Positions 25,186-34,214 are shown, counted from the stretch's first letter. The stretch is DNA of 58,638 bases from an uncultured Lachnospiraceae bacterium (GCA_947629565.1 CANREG010000009.1:1-58638); one strand, 5' to 3'. Numbers and translations: made by a program. The notes: generated by a model not told the origin, from the letters alone.

Positions 25186-26127
25186 TTATACTTGAATGGA
25201 ATATATTTTTTCCATTATGTGTTCCAGTTCCTCTTTTGAATGATAAGCAATTTCGATTCTGCCGGTTTCATTACTTTTTGCCTTCACAGTTGTCTTTGCG
25301 CCTAATTTGTACTTAAAATTTTCTTCTAATTCCTTGTATAAGAAGGACAAATCTTCTGATGTGGCCGCCGCCTCTTCCGGTTCGGGAGGATTGTTGAGTT
25401 GGGAAACTATTTTTTTAACGAGCTTCTCGGTTTCCCGAACAGAAAGCTGTTCATCAAAAACCCTGCAGGCGGTTTCATATTGGAGTTTGCCGTCTTCTAT
25501 CGGTAAAAGCGCGCGGGCGTGGCCATTGGATAGCTTTTCATCGATTACCATTTCCTGAACTTCTTTTGATAACTTTAACAGACGAAGAATATTGGTAATG
25601 GCGCTGCGGCTTTTGGATACCCGTTCTGCCACATCATCCTGCTTAAGTTTAAATTCTTCTATTAATTTTTGGTAAGCCTGAGCTTCTTCAATTGGATTTA
25701 AGTCCTCTCGCTGTATGTTTTCAATTAGGGCAATTTCTAATATTTCCTGGTCGGTGTAATCCTTGACTACTACGGGAACCTCTTTTAGCCCCGCTTTCAT
25801 GGCAGCCCGCCAGCGGCGTTCGCCGGACACCAACAGATAATAATTATCTTTTTTGGTTACAACCAAAGGTTCAATAATTCCATGCTGTGATATGGAGTCT
25901 GCTAATTCCTGAAGAGCATCCTCGTTAAATTGTTTTCTGGGTTGTTTTTTGTTAATTTCAATGTCTTTTATTTTTAAAGTCATTTCTGTGGGAACTTCTT
26001 TGATGACTTCTTTTACAATTTCTTTTGCTTCGCCAGCTCCGGATTTTGCAGTTCTGTTGCGCTTATTTTGAGAGGTATTTACCCCCAGCATAGTATCCAA
26101 TCCATTCCCTAATCCTTTTTTCGGCAT
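25186..26127 (-). CDS. parB: Chromosome-partition protein ParB (Spo0J)
   Basis: A 313-residue CTP-dependent DNA clamp that loads at parS and spreads to recruit condensin. The N-terminal peptide MPKKGLGNGLDTMLG is the ParA-stimulating tail. The ParB/Srx domain shows KKNYYLLVSGERRWRAAMKAGL (GERRxR CTP motif) and ALIENIQREDLNPIEEAQAYQ. The helix-turn-helix is LKQDDVAERVSKSRSAITNIL. The C-terminal dimer segment follows an acidic linker. It is 55 bases downstream of parA, and a perfect parS lies in that gap. Confidence 0.95.
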   Translation of the reverse strand: MPKKGLGNGLDTMLGVNTSQNKRNRTAKSGAGEAKEIVKEVIKEVPTEMTLKIKDIEINKKQPRKQFNEDALQELADSISQHGIIEPLVVTKKDNYYLLVSGERRWRAAMKAGLKEVPVVVKDYTDQEILEIALIENIQREDLNPIEEAQAYQKLIEEFKLKQDDVAERVSKSRSAITNILRLLKLSKEVQEMVIDEKLSNGHARALLPIEDGKLQYETACRVFDEQLSVRETEKLVKKIVSQLNNPPEPEEAAATSEDLSFLYKELEENFKYKLGAKTTVKAKSNETGRIEIAYHSKEELEHIMEKIYSIQV

Positions 26128-26144
26128 TTTCCTTCCTCCTAAAA

Positions 26145-26160
26145 TGTTTCACGTGAAACA
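26145..26160. promoter_or_regulatory. parS: parS site between parA and parB
   Basis: The 16-base perfect palindrome TGTTTCACGTGAAACA matches the bacterial parS consensus at every position. It is the ParB nucleation site. Confidence 0.97.
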
Positions 26161-26182
26161 TTGTGCAATGTGAAATATAATA

Positions 26183-26950
26183 TTAAACATTTATATTGGT
26201 AATGACCTCATCTGCTAAAAGGCGATAGCTTTCTGCACCGGCGCTTCTGGGATCATAAGTAATAATCGGCATACCATGGCTGGGCGCTTCGGCTAATCGT
26301 ACATTTCTCGGTATAATTGTCTTATATACATTCTGATTTAGATTTTCTTTTACATTTTCTACAACTTGTAAAGAAAGATTGGTTCGGGAATCATACATGG
26401 TAAATACTACGCCCTCAATCTTTAAATTCTTATTCAACTTTTGTTGAATTAATTCAATGGTGTATATCAATTGGGAAAGGCCGTCCAGTGCAAAAAACTC
26501 ACATTGAATCGGCACCAGTACCGTATCAGCGGCAGTCATGGAATTAATAGTCAACATTCCTAAGGCCGGTGGGCAATCAATAATAATATAGTCAAATTTT
26601 TCTCGGATTTTCTGAAGATGATTTTTGATAATATACTGCATATCCGGTTCGCCGATAAATTCGACCTCGGCTCCGGCCAAATACCGGTTGGAGGGCAGAA
26701 GATTCAGTCCCGGAAATACATTAATGAGTAAGGCTTCTCCTATGTTACAGTTTTCACACATTACATCATATATGGTATATTCCAATTCGTCCTTCTGAAT
26801 ACCAAAGCCTGTAGTTAAATGTCCCTGAGGATCCATATCCACAGCTAAAACTTTAAATCCTTTTTCTGCCAGACAGGCAGCCAAATTAATAGAGGTTGTT
26901 GTCTTGCCAACGCCGCCTTTTTGGTTTGCTACTGCAATAATTCTTCCCAT
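26183..26950 (-). CDS. parA: Chromosome-partition ATPase ParA (Soj)
   Basis: A 255-residue deviant-Walker ATPase that binds nucleoid DNA in the ATP state and partners ParB. In B. subtilis it also regulates DnaA. The motif KGGVGKTTTS (11-20) with the signature lysine is present, followed by the switch DMDPQGHLTTG near 38-48 and DYIIIDCPPALGMLT near 118-132. The RNA/DNA-contact FTMYDSRTNLS region and KTIIPRNVRLAEAPSHG near 207-223 are typical. Full length. It starts about 170 bases downstream of a second parS. Confidence 0.95.
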   Translation of the reverse strand: MGRIIAVANQKGGVGKTTTSINLAACLAEKGFKVLAVDMDPQGHLTTGFGIQKDELEYTIYDVMCENCNIGEALLINVFPGLNLLPSNRYLAGAEVEFIGEPDMQYIIKNHLQKIREKFDYIIIDCPPALGMLTINSMTAADTVLVPIQCEFFALDGLSQLIYTIELIQQKLNKNLKIEGVVFTMYDSRTNLSLQVVENVKENLNQNVYKTIIPRNVRLAEAPSHGMPIITYDPRSAGAESYRLLADEVITNINV

Positions 26951-27116
26951 TTGTATATACTTCCTTTGTCTTGGGATTCTCTGCGGCGCATAAAAAGAGA
27001 TAAAATAATTACCATATTTTTAAGTCCGCAGTATACCTATTTTATCACAAATACGCAAAATAGGAAAGACGACATATAGTGTGTGAAAAAATAAAAAAGC
27101 ACTATTTATTGAATAA

Positions 27117-27132
27117 TGTTTCACGTGAAACA
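27117..27132. promoter_or_regulatory. parS: parS site abutting the dihydroorotase stop codon
   Basis: A second perfect TGTTTCACGTGAAACA, about 970 bases from the first. It ends at the base next to the pyrC stop codon, so it sits in the 3' flank of that gene and upstream of parA. The rest of the parA-pyrC spacer (26951-27116) is AT-rich with no ORF. Confidence 0.97.
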
Positions 27133-28545
27133 TTAACCTTCTTTTTGATATATAATTTTTCCGTTACAAATCGTATACTGAACTTCTCCGGATAAGGTCT
27201 GTCCCGTAAAAGGAGAGTTATGGGATTTGGACTGAAAAGAAGTAATGGTCTGTGGCGTGTCGGTAAAGATTACCAAATCTGCCGGTCCGCCCTCTGCAAT
27301 ATAACCGCAATCCAGATGATATAATCTGGCGGGATTAATCGTCATTTTAGCCAGCAGTTCCATGTAAGTTAAATGACCGGGTTTTACCAGATTGGTTATT
27401 CCTAAGGGAAGAGCTGTCTCTAATCCGATAATTCCACTGGGCGCTTCCGTAATTGGTTTTGCTTTTTCCTCTGCACTGTGGGGAGCATGGTCGGTTGCAA
27501 TAATATCAATGGTATTGTCCCGCAGGCCTTTGATAATTGCCTGACGATCCTGCTCCGTGCGGAGAGGAGGATTCATTTTAGCCAGCGCACCTTGTTCTAT
27601 GGTTGCAGCTTCGGTTAGAGAAAAGTGATGAGGGGTGGCTTCGGCATGAATGGAAATGGATTGAGCGGCCTTCATCGGTATTATCTGTGTGACAGATTGG
27701 TTTAAAAAAGTCTGGTTAGAAATATCTGTCATGTTTTCGTTTGACTTCGGAAGGGGAAGCTCGATCTGGTGTTTCCGGATAAGGTCAAGTTTAGCCTGAC
27801 GAACCAATTCTACGCCCTCTCGCGTGCTGATGTGCTGAATGTTAATCGGAGCATCCAGTTCAGTCGCTAATTCCAGGTCGCGGTAAATCAAGTCAATTTC
27901 TGCGGCTCTTGGTGAACCTTCTATGTCAAAGTACGCTGACGCCTTTCCCTGATTGATTCCGTTATGGGTTATAAATTCAGGATTTTCTTCATGAAAGCTC
28001 AAAGGTACTTGCAATTCTTTTGCCTGTTTCATGGCGGCAGCAGCCAATTCTCCGTCAAGAAGAGGGATACCGTCATCTGTAAAGCCCACTGCGCCGGCCT
28101 GCTTCAAGGTCTGCATATCGGATAATTCCTTACCCTGCAATCCCTTAGTAATGGAGGCGCAGGTGTAGACATGAATATCTGTCTCCCGTCCCCTGTTCAT
28201 TACATAGGAAAGCGTCTCTTCGTTATCTACAACCGGCTTGGTATTTGCCATTAAAACAACGGTTGTGTAGCCGCCCTTTGCAGCCGCCTTTGCTCCGGTA
28301 TAGATATCTTCCTTATAAGTAAAGCCGGGATCGCGGAAATGAACATGGATATCCACCAGACCGGGAGCAATCATCATATTGTCGGCATAAATGGTCTCCA
28401 ACCCTTTTTTTTCCTCTTCGGATAAATCCTCATCATCAATAAACGGGGCAATTCGTTTAATCACCTTATTTTCAATTAATAAATCATAAATCCCTTTTCT
28501 GCCGGACAGCGGATCTATAACATAACCATTTTTAATTAGAAGCAT
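27133..28545 (-). CDS. pyrC: Dihydroorotase, class I
   Basis: A 470-residue zinc amidohydrolase that closes carbamoyl-aspartate to dihydroorotate in pyrimidine synthesis. Metal ligands are in VDIHVHFRDPG (64-74), with His67 and His69. The catalytic-lysine region follows, as do INIQHIS with a metal His near 238, ATPHHF near 303-308 and ATDHAPH near 350-356 with the catalytic Asp. About 40 residues (roughly 253-296, rich in polar and Pro/Asn) are inserted between the VELVRQAK helix and the IHAEATPHHF strand, making it longer than the usual approximately 430. A perfect parS abuts the stop codon. Downstream of argS by 62 bases. Confidence 0.9.
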   Translation of the reverse strand: MLLIKNGYVIDPLSGRKGIYDLLIENKVIKRIAPFIDDEDLSEEEKKGLETIYADNMMIAPGLVDIHVHFRDPGFTYKEDIYTGAKAAAKGGYTTVVLMANTKPVVDNEETLSYVMNRGRETDIHVYTCASITKGLQGKELSDMQTLKQAGAVGFTDDGIPLLDGELAAAAMKQAKELQVPLSFHEENPEFITHNGINQGKASAYFDIEGSPRAAEIDLIYRDLELATELDAPINIQHISTREGVELVRQAKLDLIRKHQIELPLPKSNENMTDISNQTFLNQSVTQIIPMKAAQSISIHAEATPHHFSLTEAATIEQGALAKMNPPLRTEQDRQAIIKGLRDNTIDIIATDHAPHSAEEKAKPITEAPSGIIGLETALPLGITNLVKPGHLTYMELLAKMTINPARLYHLDCGYIAEGGPADLVIFTDTPQTITSFQSKSHNSPFTGQTLSGEVQYTICNGKIIYQKEG

Positions 28546-28607
28546 AAGGAACCTCCTAAAAGCAATCTATCTTTTTGACAAGAAACAAAATTTAACCGCA
28601 GTTAATA

Positions 28608-30293
28608 TTACATCTGCTCAGGGCAGTCAATTCCCAGCAGCGCCAAAGCGTCCTTTAAAGTGGTTTTGGTCAGGGAAACGAGCTTCACTCTTGCGTTGCG
28701 CAGAGCGACCTCCTCCACATTTACCCGGCAGGCATTGTAGAACCGGGAGAAAGCCTGAGCCACATCCATGGCAAAACGAGCGACAACAGAAGGTTCATAG
28801 CGGTCTGCCGCATCCAGAACGACCTGGGGAAAACGGTTGATTTCCTTAATCAGCGCAACGGCTTCCTCATCTAACAGCAGGCTGTAATCAATGGGGGCTT
28901 TGCTGTCATAGGATACGGTGCGGAGAATACTGGCGCAGCGGCAGTAGGTATACTGTACATAAGGGCCGGTCTCTCCGTCAAAGTTTAATACCTTTTCCCA
29001 TTTAAAGGAAACATCTTTAATTCTCTGGTTATATAGGTCATGGAAGATGATTGCGCCGACACCTACCGTCTTAGCAACCTGTTCTTTATCCTCTAATTGG
29101 GGATTCTTTTCGGCAATAATCTGTTTTACTTTATCGATAGCTTCTAACAGAATATCTTCGGCATAGATGATATTGCCGCTTCGGGTAGACAGCTTCTCCC
29201 CTTCTAAGCTTACCAGTCCATATGGAATATGCACCAGAGAGTCCTTAGCCCAGTCGTTTCCCAAAAGCTCCACCACTTTAAATACCTGCGCGAAGTGCAG
29301 CTTCTGTTCCTGTCCGGTAACATACAGGCATTTGTCAAAGTTCCATGTTTTTTTGCGGTAGAAAATAGCGGCTAAATCTCTGGTGGCATAGATAGAACTG
29401 CCGTCCTTTTTGGTAATCAGGCAGGGAGGCATATCGTAGGCTTCCAAATCCACAATCTGCGCGCCCTGGCTTTCCTGCAGCAATCCGGCGTCGGCAAGCC
29501 GGTCTACCACCTCCCCCGTCTTATCCCGGTAAAAGCTTTCCCCTAAATAGTGGTCGAAATCCATGCCAAGTAGTGCATAGGTGCCTTTGTATTCCTTAAG
29601 ACTGATATCCACAAACCATTGCCAGATGGACAGCGCTTCCTCGTTGCCATTTTCCATCTGGTGAAACCATTCCCTTGCCTGGTCGTTTAAGGAGTCGTCC
29701 TGTTCTGCGGCTTTGTGAAATTCCACATAGAGGCGCATCAGCTCTGCCACGCCGTCTTTTTCTACAGCCTCCTTGCTTCCCCAGGCTTTGTAGGCGACGA
29801 TTAATTTGCCGAACTGGGTGCCCCAGTCGCCTAAGTGGTTAATCCGTTCTACCTGATACCCCAGCTTTTCATAGATTTTATATAGGGAATTGCCGATAAT
29901 GGTCGTCCGCAGATGTCCCACGTGAAAATTCTTTGCCACATTGGGAGAAGAGTAGTCGATGCAGATGGTCTTTCCGTTTCCAACAGAGGAGGAACCAAAA
30001 TTCTCCACATCAATCGCATCTAACATGGATTTCACATACAATTCCTTCTTTAAAAAGAAATTAATGTAGGCGCCCTGTACCTCAATCCGGTCAATCATAT
30101 TGGGTTTTTCAATTTTGCCGGAAAGCTCTGCGGCGATCATCTGCGGCGCTTTGCGCATGGTTTTTGCCAGCTGGAAACAGGGAAAGGCAAAATCTCCCAT
30201 ATCCGCCTTCGGTGGAATTTCCAAAATTCCTCTCACCAGTTCTGTATCTAAATCGGAAGCGTTGACGATAAGCTGTATAATCTGTTCTTTCAT
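28608..30293 (-). CDS. argS: Arginyl-tRNA synthetase
   Basis: A 561-residue class I synthetase that charges tRNA-Arg, including the CCU species at 23615. The HIGH motif appears as HVGH (124-127) in SSPNVAKNFHVGHLRTT. The KMSKS loop is replaced, as in most ArgRS, here LEGEKLSTRSGN. The N-terminal Add1 domain (1-95), the catalytic fold and the C-terminal DALR domain (YTYCRCASILRTV ... MDVAQAFSRFYNACRVN) are complete. Start at 30293 has AAAGGAGG upstream. No T-box was seen in the 74-base spacer. Confidence 0.96.
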   Translation of the reverse strand: MKEQIIQLIVNASDLDTELVRGILEIPPKADMGDFAFPCFQLAKTMRKAPQMIAAELSGKIEKPNMIDRIEVQGAYINFFLKKELYVKSMLDAIDVENFGSSSVGNGKTICIDYSSPNVAKNFHVGHLRTTIIGNSLYKIYEKLGYQVERINHLGDWGTQFGKLIVAYKAWGSKEAVEKDGVAELMRLYVEFHKAAEQDDSLNDQAREWFHQMENGNEEALSIWQWFVDISLKEYKGTYALLGMDFDHYLGESFYRDKTGEVVDRLADAGLLQESQGAQIVDLEAYDMPPCLITKKDGSSIYATRDLAAIFYRKKTWNFDKCLYVTGQEQKLHFAQVFKVVELLGNDWAKDSLVHIPYGLVSLEGEKLSTRSGNIIYAEDILLEAIDKVKQIIAEKNPQLEDKEQVAKTVGVGAIIFHDLYNQRIKDVSFKWEKVLNFDGETGPYVQYTYCRCASILRTVSYDSKAPIDYSLLLDEEAVALIKEINRFPQVVLDAADRYEPSVVARFAMDVAQAFSRFYNACRVNVEEVALRNARVKLVSLTKTTLKDALALLGIDCPEQM

Positions 30294-30367
30294 AAAGCAA
30301 ATAATCCTCCTTTATTCTCTATGTTGATTATGGCGCAAATGGGTTTTGCAAAATATTTCTCCGGTAT

Positions 30368-31504
30368 TTACCGCTTTATCGGGAAGGAAAACCGTACATT
30401 GGTGCCGGAAATCAAATCTCCCTGAATCTGTAGTTTGCCGTCTAACCGGTAGATTAATTCGTGGAGCCTGTGAAGGCCGGAGCTAAAGTCAGAGCGGTCA
30501 AGGTAATCCTCCGGAATGCCGACGCCGTTGTCATTGACATAGACGTCAATAAGGCGGCTGCTGATAAAGATTTTGGCAGTAATCTTATTGGCATTGGAGT
30601 GTTTAAATATATTATCAAATATTTCTGTCAGCATTTTAATAAGCCGGATCGTAATGACGGACGGAAGGTTTAAATCGTGTTCTGTACAATCACAGGAATA
30701 GTCAATGACACATTCCGGATGCTGCTGCTGGTAGCCGGAAATCAGCTTATTAATCTGGTCCCATATGGGCTGCTTGGTGTCAATGTTGTAATTTAGCTGT
30801 TCTAACACTTTGTCCAAAGCCTCTAAAACGGACTGCTGGGAGGTGTGAACTTCATCGAGCGTCACCTTTGCCCGCCCGATATCCGAGTGCAAAAGCCATT
30901 TTAACACATCTAATTTATTGAGGCTGGAAATCAATTCCTGCTTAATATTCTGGTCTAAAGCAGAAGCGTACAGGTAGTGCTCGTAATCCTCTAACATAAA
31001 CATGGCGTACGGGTGGTTGGCAGAATCCGTCTCCGCTTCGGTGTTGATAAACTCAATGCCGTCATCTCCCTCTAAGGACAAATCGGAATCTCCGTCCCGG
31101 CTGCCTACCAAAACGGTGTGGATACATTTGCCGGCCTTAGAGAGCATGGCTACCTGTTCCTTAAAAAATGCCACATCTTCCTCCAGGGAGGCAATCCGGT
31201 TTTCCAGACTTTGCTTAGCGTCTGTCAAATCCTTAATCTGTAATTCCAACTGCTGCCCTCTGGTGCTGCTGCGGTCATTTTCTCCGGCAAAGGGGGAAAA
31301 CACATTGCGGCGGTTCTCGCTGGGATAGGAGTAAAGCTCTCTGGTCTTTTCCAGCGTTTCAATCTGTACCTCCAATTCAAACAGCTCCGTCTTTAAACTT
31401 TGCACCAGCTCTAAATTATCGACGTAGGTTTTGTTAAAGTAATCTAAAGTCCTGGCGTTGGCTTCCTCTATGATGTTTAATGGGTTGGTTTCATCCTTTG
31501 GCAT
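30368..31504 (-). CDS. Cytosolic histidine-kinase-like ATPase with coiled-coil N-terminus
   Basis: A 378-residue protein without signal peptide or membrane span. Residues 1-110 are heptad-rich (EEANARTLDYFNKTYVDNLE ... LEEDVAFFKEQVAML). The C-terminal 100 residues form a GHKL ATPase: N box MLTEIFDNIFKHSNANK, G1 box NDNGVGIPEDYLD, G2 region SSGLHRLHELIYRLDGK ending in GTNVRFSFPIKR. Architecture recalls DegS-type cytoplasmic kinases. The expected HisKA_3 phospho-acceptor (R-[ED]-x-H-[DN]) is absent at the end of the coil. The only nearby His is in KWLLHSDIGRAK. No response regulator gene is adjacent. It starts 15 bases after the carboxypeptidase gene. It may be a non-canonical kinase or ATPase. 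Confidence 0.7.
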   Translation of the reverse strand: MPKDETNPLNIIEEANARTLDYFNKTYVDNLELVQSLKTELFELEVQIETLEKTRELYSYPSENRRNVFSPFAGENDRSSTRGQQLELQIKDLTDAKQSLENRIASLEEDVAFFKEQVAMLSKAGKCIHTVLVGSRDGDSDLSLEGDDGIEFINTEAETDSANHPYAMFMLEDYEHYLYASALDQNIKQELISSLNKLDVLKWLLHSDIGRAKVTLDEVHTSQQSVLEALDKVLEQLNYNIDTKQPIWDQINKLISGYQQQHPECVIDYSCDCTEHDLNLPSVITIRLIKMLTEIFDNIFKHSNANKITAKIFISSRLIDVYVNDNGVGIPEDYLDRSDFSSGLHRLHELIYRLDGKLQIQGDLISGTNVRFSFPIKR

Positions 31505-31519
31505 AGTATTCCTTCTTTA

Positions 31520-32929
31520 TCAAAAGTAATAATCGTCGTCTCTTCTGCGCCGCCGTCTTCGTCTGTAGCGGCTGCGTCGTCGCCTTCTCACATTGCGGAT
31601 AATGGCGGCAATGACCAGATAGACAGCCAGTACGGCAATGAGCGCCGCAACTACAATGAGAAGGGTAAAGAGTACCTTTTTGACTCTTGACCACAGGGAG
31701 GGTTTTTCCTCTGTCTTTTCCTTTGTCAAAGCGGTAGAGAGGGAAGGCGTTGAGCTGGTAATCGGCGTGGAGCCGAGTTGCTCTCCGTCATAGGAGAAAA
31801 TGATTTCTCCAAGCACATTGTCCTTCGCCTGGTCATAAAATGTGATATTGCGTTCAATTTTAGTCGTATCCACAGATTTATTGATTAGCAGGGAATAATT
31901 TGTATCTACCTCTAAATCAAACATTTCATGGTTTAAGTTAGAATAGTAATTGTTGAGTATGACATTGACGTCTTCCGGCATTTCCTCCTCTGTGGAAAAA
32001 GAAAAGTCCGACAGGGGATAAAAATACGAATAATTATTATAACAGTAGTTATAAAGCGCTTTGGAGTCCGTATAAGCATACTGGGAACCGTCGCAGTCAA
32101 GGATAACGCAGATTAATTCCAGATTATCTTTTTTGCAGAAGGTAACTAAGGTATTGTTGGCCGTCATAGTGTAACCGGTCTTGCCGCCCTCGCAGTATTC
32201 GTAATAATGCGCCGACGCCGGATTAATCATTTTATTGCCGTTCCAGAGCACTCTGGTCTCGTCCGTTAAATTGGTGGCGGGAACCGTGTAGGACAGGGTG
32301 CCTGCCAACTCGCGGAACTGTTTATTTTGCAGGGCATACCGGGTAATCAGCGCCATGTCATAGGCGGTGGTGTAGTGGTTATCATCATGCAGGCCGTTGG
32401 GCGTTACAAAATGGGTGTTTTCGCAGCCAATCTCCGCAGCCTTTTCGTTCATCAGTTTGGCAAAGGATACAATGTCTCCGGACACATACTCTGCCAGCGC
32501 ATAGGCGCAGTTGTTATCCGACTGTATCATGGTGGCGTTCAGCAAATCTCCGATGGTAACCTGTTCTCCCACATCTAAGCCGATTCGCGTGCTGTCCAAA
32601 TCCACATCCCAGATAGCGTTTTCCGACATGGTAATCATTTCGTTATAGTCTACATTGTGCTCTAATGCAAGAGCGACGGTTAAAATCTTGGTGATACTGG
32701 CGGGATATTTTTTGTCATGGGCATTTTTCTCATAGAGTACCTGTCCGGTGGAAGCCTCCATCACAATAGCGGCGTTGGAAACCAAATCCGGCTCTCTGGA
32801 CGGATCTTCCGGGTATTCCGTGGTTTCCGGATGTTCAGTTGTCGCTTCCGTGGTTTCTGTTGCCCGGACGGGGACAGAAAGCGTAAAGCTGATTATCAAT
32901 GCCAGCAAAACGGCGGCTATCTTCTTCAT
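31520..32929 (-). CDS. dacF: D-alanyl-D-alanine carboxypeptidase (DacF-type)
   Basis: A 469-residue exported low-molecular-weight penicillin-binding protein that trims peptidoglycan pentapeptides. The signal peptide covers about 1-23. A Thr/Glu/Pro-rich linker (ETTEATTEHPETTEYPEDP) follows. Catalytic motifs are SITK (Ser78, Lys81), SDN (137-139) and KTG (250-252). The PBP5-like second domain follows. At the C-terminus a single hydrophobic helix (VLFTLLIVVAALIAVLAVYLVI) precedes an Arg-rich tail, which anchors the protein in the membrane. The cluster of about 15 arginines at the end is unusually long. It has its own promoter. Confidence 0.93.
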   Translation of the reverse strand: MKKIAAVLLALIISFTLSVPVRATETTEATTEHPETTEYPEDPSREPDLVSNAAIVMEASTGQVLYEKNAHDKKYPASITKILTVALALEHNVDYNEMITMSENAIWDVDLDSTRIGLDVGEQVTIGDLLNATMIQSDNNCAYALAEYVSGDIVSFAKLMNEKAAEIGCENTHFVTPNGLHDDNHYTTAYDMALITRYALQNKQFRELAGTLSYTVPATNLTDETRVLWNGNKMINPASAHYYEYCEGGKTGYTMTANNTLVTFCKKDNLELICVILDCDGSQYAYTDSKALYNYCYNNYSYFYPLSDFSFSTEEEMPEDVNVILNNYYSNLNHEMFDLEVDTNYSLLINKSVDTTKIERNITFYDQAKDNVLGEIIFSYDGEQLGSTPITSSTPSLSTALTKEKTEEKPSLWSRVKKVLFTLLIVVAALIAVLAVYLVIAAIIRNVRRRRRSRYRRRRRRRRDDDYYF

Positions 32930-32968
32930 GAAATAAGGCTCCTTATAACAAAAAACATAATTATCATT

Positions 32969-32997
32969 ATTTTATTATATCTGAAGAAACGTGTCAA
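32969..32997 (-). promoter_or_regulatory. Promoter of the carboxypeptidase gene
   Basis: Minus strand consensus TTGACA (32992-32997), 17-base spacer, TAAAAT (32969-32974), about 40 bases before the ATG at 32929. Confidence 0.7.
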
Positions 32998-33007
32998 CTA
33001 GTCAAAC

Positions 33008-33026
33008 AACCAAGACTTTTTTGGTT
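33008..33026 (-). terminator. Weak hairpin after the LacI-type gene
   Basis: AACCAA / TTGGTT (33026-33021 with 33013-33008 on the minus strand) with a 7-base loop, followed only by GTTTG. It overlaps the stop codon region. Termination would be weak, and transcription may run into the dacF promoter region. Confidence 0.35.
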
Positions 33027-34057
33027 CACGGATTATCCGTAGTGTCACGAAGCTTTAAAACAGGAGTGATCTCTTTATGGAGAAGCTCTTTTTGCGGTTG
33101 TGGGCGGCGTTTTTTCCGCTCGTTCATCTGTTCCACCAAAAGTTCTACGGCGGTATAAGCGATTTTATCAATCTGTTGTCCTACGGTGCTGATGGGAAGA
33201 ACGGATTCCACGGCAATCGGGGAGTCGTCAAAGCCAACAAGCCGGTACTCGTCCGGGAGTCTGCCGTATTCGCGGAAAATCAGGTTCAGCATAATGCTGG
33301 CGTGGGTGTCGTTAGCCAGAAAGATTCCCTTTTTTTTGCCCGGATATTTCTCCTTGATATATTGATATACTTCTTCAAGACAGGACTTTGTTTCCGAATA
33401 GGAGTTTCCAAAATCCCTAAGGATCAGTTCATGATTTAAGCCGTGGTCCCTGCATATATCCAAAAAGCCCGTAATCCGTTTATAGGCGGGAATATCCTCC
33501 GGCATATCAGAGTTGATATGAAGAAGGACGTCGCAGTTGTTTTTATAGAGAAGATTGGTCGCCTGGACGCCGCCCATATAGTTATTGGTATTGACGCTGT
33601 TTACATACTCATCCTCCCGTTCGATTGCGACGATAGGGATGTTATAGGAGGCAAGCTCCTTAGAGGGGATCGTGTGGCTTAATACGATCAGTCCCTCGAT
33701 CTTGTAGGCAAGCAGCTCTCCGATGTATTTTCGCTCGCTTTCCCGGTTGTTTCCCCCGATAAAAACAAGAAATTTGTAACCAAACTGCTCATATGTGCTT
33801 AAAATACAATTCAGCATTTCAGAAAAATAGCCGAGATAAAAATTTGGGATGATTACGCCGATAAATTCGCTCTGTCCATTTGCCAGTACCTTTGCCAGTT
33901 TATTTTCCTGATAATTCAGCTCCTTTAGGGCGTCTGCGATCTTGTCCTGATTCTCAACCGTTAAGGAATCCGGATGATTGAAATATCTTGAAATCGTCGT
34001 TTTGGAAAAACCTGTGTACTTTGCGATATCGTCAAAGGTTACTTTTTTCTGTTTCAA
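33026..34057 (-). CDS. LacI-family transcription regulator of the sucrose module
   Basis: A 343-residue LacI/GalR repressor. The N-terminal helix-turn-helix is VTFDDIAKYTGFSKTTISRYFNHP, with the hinge helix KLAKVLANGQSEFIG. The periplasmic-binding-like sensor domain follows (IGVIIPNFYLGYFSEML ... RLVGFDDSPIAVESVLPISTV). A TTG start at 34057 is chosen because GGGAGG lies eight bases upstream and the protein then starts in family register (LKQKKVTFDDIAKYT). The longer frame to 34129 is not supported. It is divergent from the sugar operon and between them lie two palindromic operators it probably binds. The effector is probably sucrose, fructose or a phosphorylated product. That is inference. 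Confidence 0.88.
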   Translation of the reverse strand: MKQKKVTFDDIAKYTGFSKTTISRYFNHPDSLTVENQDKIADALKELNYQENKLAKVLANGQSEFIGVIIPNFYLGYFSEMLNCILSTYEQFGYKFLVFIGGNNRESERKYIGELLAYKIEGLIVLSHTIPSKELASYNIPIVAIEREDEYVNSVNTNNYMGGVQATNLLYKNNCDVLLHINSDMPEDIPAYKRITGFLDICRDHGLNHELILRDFGNSYSETKSCLEEVYQYIKEKYPGKKKGIFLANDTHASIMLNLIFREYGRLPDEYRLVGFDDSPIAVESVLPISTVGQQIDKIAYTAVELLVEQMNERKKRRPQPQKELLHKEITPVLKLRDTTDNP

Positions 34058-34141
34058 AATGATACGCCTCCCGTTATGATTCATGTTCCTACAGGTCATT
34101 GCAAAACGATTAAAAACCGCTGCAATCATCTGTCATGCCCC

Positions 34142-34170
34142 ATTATAACAGGGGGATTTCTGAAAATCAA
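34142..34170 (-). promoter_or_regulatory. Promoter of the LacI-type gene
   Basis: Minus strand TTGATT (34165-34170), 17-base spacer, consensus TATAAT (34142-34147). Operator O1 begins four bases behind the -35, so the repressor probably controls its own gene too. Confidence 0.65.
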
Positions 34171-34173
34171 GAG

Positions 34174-34195
34174 TAACCGATTACGTAACCGGTTA
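34174..34195. promoter_or_regulatory. Operator O1 of the sucrose module
   Basis: A 22-base palindrome of two TAACCGGTTAC-type half-sites with one mismatch (A for G in the left half). It shares 21 of 22 bases with O2. It lies between the two divergent promoters. Confidence 0.8.
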
Positions 34196-34214
34196 TTTTT
34201 TTGAAAAAAGGATA

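Noticed and set aside
30294-30367. T-box riboswitch ahead of argS
   Set aside because: Spacer is only 74 bases and lacks a T-box core or terminator/antiterminator pair.
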